Assembly (NCBI GenBank): GCA_013396755.1
Contig: VWZF01003333.1
Span: 729,363-793,362, forward strand
From: Sclerurus mexicanus
Taxonomy: Eukaryota > Chordata > Aves > Passeriformes > Furnariidae
Reading direction: 5' to 3'
DNA: 64,000 nucleotides
A program made the translations under genes and the position numbers. Each line of letters starts with the position of its first letter. Within the stretch, counting starts at the first letter, position 1. Under the pieces are notes generated by a model that saw nothing but the letters and a program-made list of their open reading frames with translations, was not told where the DNA came from and made no database searches. Positions 1 to 13,500 of this stretch are shown one piece after another.

Positions 1-996
1 GGAAAACAATTCAAAATTTAAATCCATTTACTGAACAGAAAGAACATTTCTTCGCAATCTCAGAAAGAAATAAATATAGTTGTTTGAAAAGTTAAAATAA
101 TTTAGGTCTTTTTTAACTGATGGATGCAATAGATAATTTTTTTTCTCCCCTGTAAATATCTTGCAAAATGTACAGAAAGATGTTTTAATCATGGCTATAA
201 TAATCAGCTCACTGTTATCAAAGAAATGTTTAGTACTGAGTAACTTCAACCTTTTTTGTATTCTTGGCATGTGAGAAAGACCTATATTGAAGCATAAACA
301 GAACATGCCTTAGAGGGAAGTGTACTCATTGCCTAATTGAATATATGTTTCATTTTGTCATTCATTTGAGTATATCATTCATTTTATATAAAAAAACCCC
401 TACCTAACCCATCCTCTAATGTGCGTGCTCATTATTTTAAAATTAAGACCTTCTGTTGCTTAAGTGCTTGTACATAGAAGCAAAAACACATCTAAATTTA
501 CTCTCTTGTGTAGGCCAATTGAATTAACTTAGCTGCACATTTGAATAATATAAAAATGCACATAATGAGCAGGAGAACCAGGAATCGTACTCATAATTTC
601 TTTTAGAAATAGCATGTAACTATTCACTTGAGAAAGCAATTTATAGCTTTCTCTATAAAAACGGAGAATCAGACAAATGGAAGTATCCAAAGAAGTTGAA
701 GAATGTTAGTGTTTCTGTTTTGAAATAGTGTCGTTTGTATGTCAAGACCAAGAGAGCAGTTTCTATATGTGTTTTAAATTACTTAAGAAGTAAAGATGCT
801 TCCCTTGTGCTGAGTGAATGCTGTTCAATACATTAGTTAATAAATATGTAAAATTACATATTTTAAGTATGTTATTTATCCTTAAGTCAGTTCTTTTATT
901 AAATCAGTACCTTCAGAAGAGATTTATATATGGATATTCACAGCACACTACAGAATTTTTAATTAAAAATTAAGACTTTTGTTTTTCTCTTTGCAG
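1..996 (+). other. CTNND2: CTNND2 intron, 3' part
   Basis: AT-rich intronic sequence upstream of the first exon in the window. I see no coding segment, no CR1 and no long simple repeat. The last 20 bases form the pyrimidine tract and AG acceptor for exon 997-1031. Confidence 0.85.
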
Positions 997-1031
997 TTCA
1001 ACAGAAGAGCAGTTTCACTGGCAAACACAAG
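997..1031 (+). CDS. CTNND2: CTNND2 small internal exon (35 nt)
   Basis: A strong pyrimidine tract and cag precede base 997, and the donor gtaata follows base 1031. The first base completes a codon from an upstream exon outside the window. The rest reads STEEQFHWQTQ plus one base that joins the next exon to make Asp. This matches the human segment around residues 97-107, with small changes (human has SAEEQFHWQSQ as I remember it). The piece lies just after the N-terminal coiled coil. At 35 nt the exon is not a multiple of three, so skipping it would shift the frame. It is therefore probably constitutive. Confidence 0.9.
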
Positions 1032-1505
1032 GTAATATGCTTATCTTCATATATGTATTACATATTCTCTCCCAGAATGATAATTTTTTTCTAAAGAATA
1101 TGGAGGGGAAAACTACATTTATTTATGTGAGGTTTTTTGTTGGGGTATTTTGTTGGAGTTTGGGTTTTTTTTCATTGCTAGTGTGTGAAAAGTCTACTGG
1201 CTGGCAAAATTCGTCAAAAGTTGTTAGGGTTGTCAAAAAGAACACTGAAACTAATGTAGAGTTTTGAGAGGGGGCATTGCTAAATGTGTCTTTAGCTTGT
1301 CTTTAAGATTAGACCTGAACTTTCTCATTTTGCTTTCAAAGAATGGCATAATTTACAGTATGGTCATACTTCTCAATAGGTGCTCTTACTAGAATCTCCA
1401 GTCCTTCCTCAGGTGTGAAGGCTTAGTTACATAAAAATGGTTTTACCTTTTGTCTTGCAGCTTTTGCCCTTTTTTTACATTTTCATGTTGTTAATTTTAT
1501 TACAG
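1032..1505 (+). other. CTNND2: CTNND2 short intron (474 nt)
   Basis: A GT-AG intron between the 35-nt and 117-nt exons, by far the shortest in the window. It is T-rich with no recognisable repeat. It contains a short open stretch (1037-1267) that reads like random T-rich translation and is not counted as coding. Confidence 0.9.
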
Positions 1506-1622
1506 ATGGTCAGAAGGATATAGAAGATGAGCTCACCACTGGTCTGGAGCTGGTGGACTCCTGTATTAGATCACTGCAGGAGTCAGGGATACTTGATCCA
1601 CAGGACTATTCAGCCAGTGAAA
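1506..1622 (+). CDS. CTNND2: CTNND2 internal exon (117 nt)
   Basis: The acceptor is ttattacag before 1506 and the donor is gtaagt from 1623. Joined to the last base of the previous exon, it reads DGQKDIEDELTTGLELVDSC, then IRSLQESGILDPQDYSASE and one spare base. This is nearly identical to human delta-catenin residues of about 108-146; the visible difference is SASE where human has STGE. It is acidic and predicted helical by eye, and belongs to the region before the Ser/Pro-rich stretch. The exon is 117 nt with the same phase at both ends, so it could be skipped without changing the frame. It lies 474 bases after the preceding exon and 23.4 kb before the next. Confidence 0.96.
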
Positions 1623-2945
1623 GTAAGTTGCCAGAAATATGCTTTCTAGAACCCAAATATGTAATGCTTTAAAACTGAATGCATATCTTTTAGTGTTTTT
1701 CTTGATTATTTTCTGATATTGGCAGAAGACAATATAGTTGTGAGCAAATTGCCTCCTTGCCTTTGCAAGTTAATTTTTGGATTTGTTTATAATGAAAGGA
1801 ATCTTGCTGCTAGGTTTTCTTTTGGGGGGAGGGAATGCAAACACATGGCACATAAGGAAAGGATTTTCTAATTGTAATGTTGCTGTACTATACTATAAAG
1901 TCATGTCACAAAACTTTAGCATCATCACCATAAAAGCAACTTTCAAACAGGAGTTTTTGACTATGCAAAAGTAATAAAAATAAAAATAAAAATAGTGGCA
2001 AAGAAATTCTGATGTCTCATTGTAGCCACTTGGCCAGGTACCTGGTACTCCTTAAGACTAGAATTTTCTAGTGGATACACAGAAAAAGGTGAACTTTTTA
2101 AAGATGATGCACAGAATGGCAGCTGTAGCAAGAAAGATGAAATCTTTTCTCAAAGGATGACTCACTGGTCATTTACCAGCCACTCTGTTTGCAGAACTGT
2201 GCAGTGAGTGGATAGATTCTGGGCTAGGACCAGTCACTGGGGAAGTGAATCAAGGCTAAACAACAGCAAAAGTGAATGAGGGTCATTCCACTCAACGTAT
2301 TTGTGGAACAGATATCTACCAACACTTGTACTCCTGAGTCACAATGACACAAAGTTTTCCAATACATTAACAGGTCTGTTATCAGGTGTAGTACTAGATG
2401 GTGAAAAAGCAAGTGAATTCCCTAATTACCTTTTCTTTTCCTCAGTCTCCTATCTCGTACTCTGTTCCTATCTGCCATGATATATATGCACTTTCATTTC
2501 ACTCCCACTGCAGCTCCTGACACTGGCTTGGCTTTTCAGTTTTCTCCAGTATTCCTCTACATCTCTTTCCCTGCTCAGTTGATTCCCTGCTGCCCAGTAC
2601 TTTCTGAGTCACATCTTTTGAAGTGGCTGCCCAAATTCAACTTTCTTGAAATCAAAGGGGATAATCTCCCCTTCATCTAGAAATGCTGATGAAATGTGAC
2701 AGCCACCTTCTGCAAAGCATCTCTAGCAATGACAAGCCATCACCTGCAATGTGGTCATCAGGTGCAAAAGGAAGACATTGCACACTGAATGCAGAATTTT
2801 AATTTGTCAGAACATTTTTCCTTATTTTAAAACAAGATTTGCAGTAAAATTCACAGCTGCCAATCCTGGGGCAGTAGAAAATTTTTCACTTCTCATGTGC
2901 TCAAGTTTTCTGGGCCAACAATGTCACTAAAGCTTTTGTTACAGC

Positions 2946-3008
2946 GTTGCTTGATCTGAACACAGTCTGTGTGAGTGATATCTGTTAAGCTGTTGCTTGA
3001 TCTGAACA
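2946..3008. repeat. 17-bp direct repeat
   Basis: The 17-mer gttgcttgatctgaaca occurs at 2946-2962 and again at 2992-3008, 46 bases apart start to start. It is probably a local duplication with a diverged interval. No function can be assigned. Confidence 0.8.
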
Positions 3009-3054
3009 ACATCGGGAAAATATGATGAAACAATGTTAAGTTCTGTTTTTTTCT

Positions 3055-3610
3055 TCATTTGTGGGTGAGGAGAAACAGCAGACTAGAATGATAGGGATTG
3101 CCTTCCAAATGTGACAGAAAAATGAAGCTGGGTTAGAGAGCAATAGAGCAGATTGGGGGCAGAGAAGGGCTAGCTTGGATGGAAAACTGGCAGAAACTGG
3201 CTGAAGAGATGGAAACTACAAAAAAATGGTAGGGAAAGATGAAGAAAGGACGTGGAGTGAAGTCTGGGTATGTGAAGAAAACTAGTACTAAAGAAATTTC
3301 TGGGGACTATCACAAGAATTTAAGACACAAATAGGGTTGTAGATAGATAGGAAGAACAATAAAGAACATGGGCAAATGGAAACCGGTGAGAGAGAAGAGG
3401 AGAAATAGAGATGGATTGTGTAGGGGACCAGCAGGGGAGGAACTGAGGTTTGATGAAGCAGGAGGTCCAGACAGAATGTTGAAAGCTGAGTTTGCTTGGC
3501 TGCATGAATTGTTAATGGAATTAGGAGTTAGGTGCAAAGAGAGGGAACCCAGGGTGATGAGAAGGACAGCTGAAAAAAAGGAAAAAGTGATAGCGTTGTG
3601 GACAGCACAG
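3055..3610 (+). repeat. Purine-rich strand-asymmetric block
   Basis: For about 550 bases the + strand is dominated by A and G, with many agaa, gga and tgaag words and few C. This makes the complementary strand pyrimidine-rich and opens reading frames on both strands (for example 3310-3657 minus, 3368-3613 plus). No repeat unit or known element is recognised. It could be an old decayed retroposon or merely a purine-rich intronic tract. Confidence 0.5.
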
Positions 3611-6600
3611 TAGCTGTCCCTAAAAAACACAGGTTTGGAGAGAATAGACAGGGGCACATGCTCACAAGGGAGCAGACTTCCCCCCTAAGACCTGAAAGAT
3701 TGGTCTTCATTGTCAGGAAATATTTGTGAATCCTTTTGTGCTCTATATTCGTTTGATTTGGGCCCAGCTTGTAATGAAACTAGATTGCTATTTGCCATTT
3801 ATGGTTTTAATTAAGAATCAGATCTATATGCCAAAGCTAACAGTTGCATCTTTACTAGTCACTCATAAATACAATTAGTATGTCATATGCTGAATTTTCT
3901 TTCTGGTTTGGGGGTCTTTTTTCAATTTAGAGTAGAATAGCACAAACACATCAAACAGTTAAAATGTTACTGTGTTTCCAAAGTCAAAAGTACCAAAGTC
4001 AAGGCTGTCTGTAAACTATAATTTGAATTTCTTATGACTGCATTGTAAAACAATTCCTATCATACTCTGTTTTGTACATTTTCTGTCCATGGCTCATTTA
4101 CCCCAAAGCTGAGGCTGAAACTGCACAGGATACTAGCAGAAAGTGCTTCTGACTTCTTTAGACAATGAGTAGAACACACATTCTCAATGAAAACAAAAAT
4201 CTCATATTTAATAAAAATTTAATTGTGTCTCTCTTTCATGTCCTAAAGTTTTGAGGTTGTCAAATCACTAAAAGTAGCTTCTACTGATACTTTGCTCTGG
4301 GTGTTGCTGGTTAGGTGTGCTGAGAACAAGCAGAAGAGAACACTGTGGAAGCACAGCATCAAATATGTGAAGTGTGATACAAAAGGAAATTTAAAGCTCT
4401 CTCTGAAATGTCTTACACACTGCATTTGTATTTCATAGACACTTAATCCTTTCAATCTCCAAATAGGAAATGAGATCTATATAAATGTCTCTCTTTACAG
4501 GTGTTTCAAAAGTTGTTATTTGTGATGCCTCTGAAGTAAACACTAAGTGTCATAGAATAATCCACCAGGATGTGATTTTCTTTCTTTGTATTGAACATTT
4601 TTCAATGAATGCCTGAGGTCATGCAGTAAAAACTGAGGCAGCTACAATACACTGAAGTGTTTTGCACTGTGTGCATTGTCTGTAAGACAAGAAAGGAGGG
4701 GAAGAGTGATGATTCAGAAAAGGAAACTTAGTCTGGCATTTCCTAACTTTTGAGCTCCTAACTTGACAATTTTAGTTATGTTTACTTCTCTGCAGTTTGT
4801 CTGCAAAGCTGTATTTTAAGTAACAAGACTGGCTCTGAGGAGAGCATTTACAGCCTGTCATGGCAGTTCTAGTGTAGTTGAAGCGGATTTTTTTAAATCA
4901 TCATATGAAAGCCTGCCCGGGGATGTGACCACAGCTTCTTTTTCTGAACTGTGTGCATCTAGTCTAATGAGTTAATCTATCAGTAGCTCTGCCTTTGTAG
5001 AGGATTAGTGTGTCTGTAGTCAAGATCTTTACAATTTGGTGTCACGCACTCCAATTTTCTCAGACTTAGTTTTAATGAGTCATCACATAACAGTCAGCTG
5101 TTATAATACTCTAAATCTCAAACATGGCTTCACATGTGCTATTCCTTTAGTAGCAAATAAAAGCCATGAAAAAAAAAAGGCAAATGGGACAAGTCACATG
5201 AAAGGAGCTTACACAGGAGGGGTTCTCTATTGCTAATAGAGATGCTTGCTAATTATCTTTACTGAGTGTGAATGAGCAAATGTGAAAAACCTTAAATATA
5301 TAAAGCTCTTATTAATTTGGTGAAATGAAAGCAGAGTAGTCACTTGTGATCACTGGTTTTAAATTACTCTCAGACAGGCAGATTCGTGACTGCTGCGAGC
5401 TCTCATACAAGCTTCCTGTGGTTGTGCTGACCCTGGCACAAGGTTACATGCAGCCAGGGGGAACTCCTGCCCTGTTGCCTCTCTCTTTCTTCTGTCCCAA
5501 CCCAGTATAAATTGTATTCCCCAAACCATATGTTTCCATTTACAAGCAACAGACAAAAGGTCAGGAAACTTCCAGAATTAGCAAGAAACTGAATCTGATG
5601 TAAGACATGAACCTGCACCTCAGTGGGCGCATTGCTTTTACTACAGTGATTTCCCTTTATGCAGCTCCAGATCTGTCAAGACTCTGTCACTCCAGGTTAC
5701 ATCAAACATGACACAGTTTTTGTGGCATCAGAGGGGAGTTCAGCCTGTCTTAAGTGTTCATGGTGATGTCATCAGCAAAATGACAGTGGTCCACACATGC
5801 CCTCAGTCCCTGAGGGTGGGTACGTACAGGCTGCTGCCAGTATCAGTGACCACAGTGTGTCCTAGGGACCAGCCTGGTGTCCCTCAGTGTCACTGTGAGG
5901 GCACTCGATCCATTCTCCTCCCTGCTCAACATTGCTGTAACACTCAGCATGGCTGACCGCTCCTCTTTGAAAATATTTCTTCCTTCCATCATTGCCTCTC
6001 TCTAATGGAAACTCAAAAATATTGCTTTTGCACAAATGAAGATAAGTAGCTGTCACCTGAAATAGGAGCAGGGGAAAGACCAGATGTGAGAGCCAAGGTA
6101 ATCACATGGAAGACACTGAAGACAAGTCATGGAAGAGGGACGGGAATGAACAGTAAGTGTAGGACCTGAAATCACTGGGTGAGGAAACATGCAGGGGAAC
6201 AAACGAGCTCAGGACAGAGATAACACTAGGGATGTTTCAGACAGACTTAAGACACAGTAATACTGAACTGTGACTGTAGCTCTAGAAAGGTATTTTCCTG
6301 GCAGAATTATTTAATTTAGTGAGGAAACACATGTGAAAATAAGATTTTGCAAGGGCTGAGTATGCATTGTGGAGACCAAAAAGGAATATTTCAGATTAGA
6401 AACCTTGGAAAGATGTGGCATGGAGGAAGCAAGACATTTTTTCCTCCCCTTCCTATCACTGCACCACTGCCTCAATCACACAACTACTTCAGATTCATTC
6501 CTTTTATGACATAGTCAATGCACGTCCTTTTTGGGTTTATTTTGTTTGTTTTTCTCCTTTCTTTCCCCCTTTCCCCCTCCATTCTATGTAAGAAAAACTG

Positions 6601-9600
6601 AAAAGGTGGAAAGCTGCATAGACAGAGTAAACACAGATATAGAAGAGTGCGAGTGAAGAAGGGTGGTTGCTGAGGACAGGACGTTGTCATTAAGGTTTGA
6701 TAAGGTTCAGTCTGGCCTGCAGATAAGAGGGAAAGGTCCTGATGAACTGCCTGAGGCCCCCAGATGTCCATCCTCTGTGACACTGAGAAACTGGAGTCCT
6801 CTAAGCGAACATTAAGACGAAACTACCTTTTCCTGACAACGCTTGTAAATTTGCGTTTTACAAATGGGTAGTGTAAGATAAATGTGGAATGAGAGGAAAA
6901 TACTGGTCCTATATTTCTTTCCCTTCTACTAGTTCCTCTGTACCTCTATCCCTGTAGGTCATTACCATGTTACATTAGAGGACTGCAATGATACTATCAT
7001 CAAGACAATTTCTGAGATAATTAGGTAAAGCTCAGTGAATCCTTCCAGAATATGCTTACAGTCTATTCTGAACCCTCACAGGCTACAGTGGTAGAGACAG
7101 ACAACAGTTTTCCCCTCTGTCATGGCATTAGCAAAAGGAGGGTTAGATGGACTGCTGAGATTACTCAGTAAATCCATTGACACTTTCTTCCTAACTTAAA
7201 CCACAGGCTCAAATGTCTGCTAATCCAGAAGTGTCTAATTTTATTTTAAAGTAGCTGTACTTAAATCTTTCAAGCTTTTTCCTTTGCTTCAGCCTCCACA
7301 AAATGAGCACAAGACCAGTCTTAAAAGGATTATGGGGCAGATTTATGGAGCTTTTGGTGTTTACATTTCTAACTGAAACAGAATTGTTTCACTACTTTTC
7401 ACTTGCTTAATCACTTCATGTGGCAACCCTCCTTTTTTGCTCTCTGAATCAATATCACAGACTGCAGCAACAGAGTTCTCATTGACATGGATCAAAAACC
7501 TCTTGGATCATTCTCCCAGTTGTCTTGATATTTTTTAAATGCTACATTTTAAATTTCAATTTAAAAACAAGAGGGTTTATATCAGAATTGCAGTTTTTCC
7601 TGTCCAACATTGCCAGTACCCTAGACATGTTTTTTCCCCATATTTTCTGTTTATATTTTTATTTATATCTGTGACCCTGTTGTCCTGGTATTTAGGATTA
7701 ATTGCAGAATCCAGCACACTGATAAGGGAATAAATCCAATGTAGATTAAATATTACCATCTTCTTGGCTAAGGCCATTTCATAGTGCACTGAGACTACAT
7801 ATTGACAGAATTGCAGGCAGTTAAGGATGTCTAAGTCCTTCTGGGGAAGAAAAATCATGGACTCAATCCCACAATATATTACTCTTTTAGTCATTTGAAA
7901 CTATTTGCCCCAAATGCAGTGCAAATAGGTAGCAGTACCAGCAGGTGTTGATTTTTTTCCTCTGAAGAATGATATATGCTGCAAGAACAGATTATTTTTA
8001 TCACATGGAATTATATGCAGATGTTGCATTACACAGATGTAGTTTTCATGTAAATAACCTGCCTAATTCTGAGGCTAAAAAGGTAGGCTAAACTCTTATT
8101 TTATTCTCTTAATTCAGTTTTGTTTCAGCAATTTTTTGTAATAAGAGAGATCCTCCTTACTCAGCAGGAAAGCAGATGTCCCAGTTTCAAAGAGCACTCC
8201 TTGTTCAACCTTTATGATTTTCAGCCTTTATCAGCTGCTTTATTCATAGATACTGAAAATGGATTGAAACAAAAAGGCACTATTTACACAATGAATGTGT
8301 AAAAGGATGTGTGTTTATGTGTTTTCCATCCCACAGCTCTTGCTTTGTGAAATTGCCACCTGTCAGATGGCTGACATGCTCAATGAGATGAAATTTGGCA
8401 CCAGTGGACCTCACAATTTTGTGATAGATGAAGTTATTTCTATTTCATTATCTGCTCTGAGAGCCAGGGCGATCCAGCTGAGTCATTCTTTGTGCACACA
8501 AAGGAGGTGTTCTCATGGGATCTCTTGGTAAACATACACACTAATAAAATCATGTGCTCTTTGAGTACATTTAAGAACTGAAAAATACCTAGGAAGTGTG
8601 CATGCCCCTCTTTTATTTCAGGATTGGAGTCTTTGGAGTAGGAGTGGCAGAAATGTGTAACATGACTTACACTACATATTTGTCTGCTGCATTAATGTAA
8701 ACCTGGCAGTTGTCTGCCTCAACAGTTCATAGCTCCAGATGAACCTCTCAGATGATGAAGTCTGACGAAATTTTGATTTATTGCAGAAACTTCTGTTAGT
8801 ATTGCAATATATTTAGGGATGATATTTATTGTTGAACATTTTGGATGCCTCTTCTTATTCCATTAATCTCTTCTAATACAAGCCTCTGACCAATCTTGGC
8901 TTTGAAACATTGGGGTTTCAAAATCATCTTTGCCCAATTTGTAACAGAGCAAATCTCTTTAAAGGGTGGTCCTGTCGTTATTCATTGTAAGTTCTCACAG
9001 AGAAAGTTGTACAAAAATTTTCAACTGTGAGTCAAGATCAGTCTTTTGAAGTAGTTGTTAAATACATAGAATTCTGAGAAATGGGGATAAGAAGCTGTTT
9101 CTTTTATCCACCTCCCCTTTCTGTCCCTAGTCACCCTAAGTGTGAGCATGAAATAATTATTAAGTCATTTAACAATGTAATAGCCACTGGCTGATCACAA
9201 ACACCAAGACCTGCTTCCAGGGGTAGTCCTCAGCAGGAGGTGAATGTCTTTACAAAATAGCTGACCATGAAAAGTTTCTGTAGATTCACTGCTAAACCCC
9301 ACAAAGACATTATAACTTGATAAAATGAAGCAAGCTCTAGTGCTGCTGAGAGCCACCTCTTACATCTCAGCATCAGTGTTTACAGCCAGTACCTCCTCAG
9401 GAAATGCTCCATCAGCACTAAGCATCCTAAGCTTGGATTTTGTTGTTTTCACCCTCTGTCAGAGGCAGAGTTCAAAGACATTGAGAACAGCACCAGATGA
9501 AAAGAGGCAGCTCAAACACTGTCATTCAGTACTCCATCACATCTTCTCTTACGGGTTTCAGGATCGTAAGGGCCAGATATAACAGGCTGACATACCACAT

Positions 9601-10454
9601 CCTAGCGAATTCATGTCAGTTTAGGAGCATGAGTGAACTTTTCCTTTTTGGTCTCTTCTCTTATGCAGGCAGGAGGGGACCACTGCAGAGAGTCAAACTT
9701 AGGAGCAGAGTCATAGTATGGACTTTCACCACCAGGATTCCTGACAGACTTTGTTATCTGTTTCACCAGCCATGGGCCATTGTAAATTTCTGATAGTGGA
9801 GTGTTGGGGACCATGATTCAGGTCCTGCAGATATTGCTATTCTTGTTCACTGCCTGTCTTCAACTTCAGGTGTGGTTGTTACAAGCAAGAAACCTGCTGA
9901 TGGCTGAAGACACCATCAGTGTTCAGGGAAGCAGCTTATGCTTTCCCTGGTTCCTCAGGGGTGGCACAGAAGTTGATGTGGGCGCCCACCTGTGCAGAGC
10001 TTCAATCATCTTAATTCTTCTGCAGCCCTTCTGCAGATTGGGAGGGTGCCTGGGCAGGTTAATGGGTTCTCAGGCAGAAAGCATTAGAAGCCATTGGCAG
10101 AAGTGCTGTTCAAAAAGTGGTGGCCCAGTACATGCCCTTACTGTTGAGCCTAAACTTCTGCAGGGTGCCTCTAGCAATTTCCTCAGGAAGGAATCCCAGC
10201 TGGAGGCACTCACAGCGTCTTAATATCTAGCTTTCTCCCTTCCTGTGCTCTCTTGCCTTGTCTTGCTGTTGTATCTTTCCCTAAGCCACCCATTTCTCTT
10301 ATCACATCCTTGTCTTTTGCTTCCTGTCTTGTTTCAATTTCCATCTTTTATCTTCCTTTGTCTTTTGTGTCTTCACACATCATGAAATAAAGTCTCAGTG
10401 TCTTGTCCCCAAAAGAGATGATAATTCATTCTCAAAGGCCAAAAAGAACCCCAC

Positions 10455-10530
10455 CAAAAAACAAACAAAACAAACAAAAAAACACACACAAAAAAAAACA
10501 ACCAAACAAACAAACAAAAAAAACCAACCA
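10455..10530. repeat. (CAAA)n-like A-rich low-complexity tract
   Basis: The sequence is an imperfect run of caaa, acaaa and acacac units with only A and C apart from the edges. It may be a free microsatellite or the decayed A-rich tail of a retroposed sequence ending just upstream. No inserted body is recognised before it. Confidence 0.85.
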
Positions 10531-13500
10531 GAATGCCCACATTTTCTGTGTATAAGTGGCCTTGCTATCCTGACTTTTCATGTGCTTTTACATTAACTGG
10601 AAGCAAATCCAGATTATGCATTGGTGTGTCATGTTGGGAGTCCAGGGGTAACACTGTGAGAACATTGCAACTAAGTAATTGCTAATTTCCTTCCATTTAT
10701 GCACAACAGCCTATAGGTTGAATTTTTGTTTCAGTGTGCTGTGACCTATGCATGGAGTTTTTTGGCATTTCCTTATACCTGGTTATATCTGCAAGATGAA
10801 ACATGCTTTTATATATAAATTCCATACTGATACCACAATATTACTTCATATCTCTGAGCTTTCTTGGCCTGAGATGAATCTGATTTTGGTGCCTGGTGTT
10901 GCTTAATGTTGTGCAACTGACCTAAAATCCTTACTTGAGGAAAGCAACCCCTCACAATCTAGCTTTAGTACTGTAGTACAAAGTGTGAATCTCAAATTGA
11001 CACAGGAGCAGTAACAGCAGGTAAGAGAGATATGGAGACGGTAAATGGAAAGATGAGAGTCAAGACCAGAAAAGCAGGAACAATTAGCAACATCAAAGAT
11101 GGACAGGACGTAGTGATCAGCTTGTAATGCTTAGTCTGTGTCAAACACAAACCCTGCAAAGGCAGACAGGTGTTCCCTCATCCACTGTGGGAAGCAGTTA
11201 TTGAAACTTGTTAGAAAATGACAGTGACTTATATTAGCATCTGTAGAAGCAGAACAAAGAAAGGCTTTTGGCATCCGAACGTACAGTGCGAAAGAACAGC
11301 AGTAAATATTGTGCCTGTAGTACAGGCCAGGAAACAAATGCACCCACATCCTCATGGCAGACTGATAAACCACTCAGCCTTCTCCTGCCTTAGTAGCATG
11401 CCAGTGCCTGCACACTAGGCACAGTCAGAAGTGCCAAGAGCCGCAGAGTTCAGATGTTTGCCGGTGCCAGCTCGTGAGCATAAGCAATGTGTAGATGCAG
11501 CCTTGAAAAAGAGGTAGTTGGCTTGTTAGTCTGTGTAAAATGATGTATATGGAACAGAAAATTTTGGCAGGTATGGATTTGGATTTGATTTCTGCTACAT
11601 GCAGTTTACATAGCTCTCAATAAAATAGGATTTTTGTGACTTCTGTGGTAATGCAGAGTAAGGAGTTGCCTCCTTTTTTTCTATTCTGGCCTTATAAATG
11701 GAGAAATGCGTTTTCTGAGGACAGTGTGAGAGCAGAGAATAGTGCACATTTGTGGACACAGAAAGAGAAAGCAGAAGCAGAAGGGTGAACTTTCTGTTTT
11801 AAGGCAGAGGAGGTTTAGGCAGTTCAAAAAGATTGTAATAAAATTTTGACCTTTTTGACTTACTTTTTAATTGACTTCTGAGGCAGTGCTGAGCACATTG
11901 TGAACTGGCTTGCCTCAGAGACCAAATAGTCATTTTCTTTTGTGGACAGAAAAGATTCAGGACTTAAACCTGTCAAAGGTCGGCAAAAATGGAGTTCTAT
12001 TTTGCACAAGAAGAGTGAACCTGTTTTGTGCTAGTAGTTAAGTTCACAGAACAACATAATAGCATAATAGATCTGCGGATGTCTTTCGTATTAGGTCATA
12101 TATCTGTGAGTAGTTTTATAGGCTTTTATAATCAGAAGCTGTTGGGCACTTTTTAGTTTGGTTTTTTTTTTTTTCAACAGTCTAATTTAGGTCTGTCAGA
12201 AGAGATTAGTCCAATTTATTTCTGATAATGCATTCAGCTTTCATGTGCATCACATTTGTGTGATGTCTATAACTATCTGATTTTATTTCCTAGTAATAAA
12301 AAAGGGAACGCACTAGTTTAATACTATTGATAGCAATTTTAGGCTGCACTAGGCATAGAGGGTGATTAGAAGCACCTGACATTAACACCTGGTCTTCACA
12401 GGTATAAAATACTTCAAAAAAGGAGGATTCAATAACGCAAAATATGTTCTTAACTTACTTGTTTGGATTTTTTAATGTAAACAAAGCCCACACTCCATTT
12501 TAAATGTAGTTATTTTTTTGAAAAATGGGAGGCTGACAATGAAAACACAAATTAAAAAATAACCATTTTTAATGCCAAAAATCAGTGTTTTCCAAATGGA
12601 AACATGGCAGTTCCTTCTGAGTTGGATCTTCCTGTCTGTGTTGCTGCATGCAGTGCCTCCTCATGCATGCAAATTTCTTGTTGTGGTCATACTCAGAACC
12701 TTACCTAATCCTACCCAGGAGCCCAGCTCAGGTCCTGTTCTCCTGTGATTCCATGCTCTGATCTTTTGAAAGAGAGCAAACTTATGTTACAGTGAAGTGT
12801 TCTGCCACTCCTAGAGTTGCAGAGTTTCTCAGAAGTACCAATGTCACCATCAGAAAGCCTAGAGGATACTATTTTTCCTCTTTGTGTCATCTGTAATGCA
12901 GAAATGTAATTTAGTTGTTATCCTTGCTGCCCATCTTGCTCTTGTGTTGTGTCTATCTACTGCTCCTATAAAACACATCATCCTAATGACCAGTGATAAA
13001 TTATCTCTTTCAGAGGGTATCTGATTTCAGTATCTGCAGGGTTTAGCAAGTGATTTCATAAAATATGATTATTCTACAAAAGAAGTTGTCTAGTCTTGGG
13101 GTCAATTAAAAAAAAATTGCAGTAGTAGGTTAACCTTGATTTTAATCTAAGATAACTTTTCTATTAAAAACCAAGCCAAACCAACAAACATAAAAAACCC
13201 ACAAAGACCATGGTAAATTTTGTATTCTGAACTTAAATATAAATCTATTTTTGCCCAGTGCATGTATTTCAGTCCTTTTCTCTAGCATCTTCAGTAATTT
13301 CTTTCATTAGTAATGGAACTCCAGATCTTTTCCTACTGTCAAACATTACCAAGTATTGCATATGAAAGAAGGTCTGGCTGGTTTTACACTTCATTCAAAT
13401 ATCCGGAGTAATGCTATGTGTGATATGGTATAGAAAGCAAAACACACACTATTTGAGTAGTTAACACTGGAGTTACCATATTATGTCAGGATTGCTTAGA

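Noticed and set aside
7580..7870. Possible very old antisense CR1 (phrases like ggccatttcatagtgcactgagac and gtctaagtccttctgg)
   Set aside because: Resemblance is limited to short phrases and lacks the diagnostic 3' terminus, so I did not list it as a feature.
8295..8531. Open frame after an acceptor-like ccacag (8331-8336), reading CEIATCQMADMLNEMKFG, as a possible extra CTNND2 exon
   Set aside because: The preceding exon ends in phase 1. Entering at 8337 in that phase reaches a stop after four codons, and the open frame is in the wrong phase. No family is recognised.
9801..10223. 140-codon + strand open frame with a hydrophobic N-terminus
   Set aside because: No recognisable domain, no plausible promoter or gene structure. 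The local less AT-rich composition explains the lack of stops.
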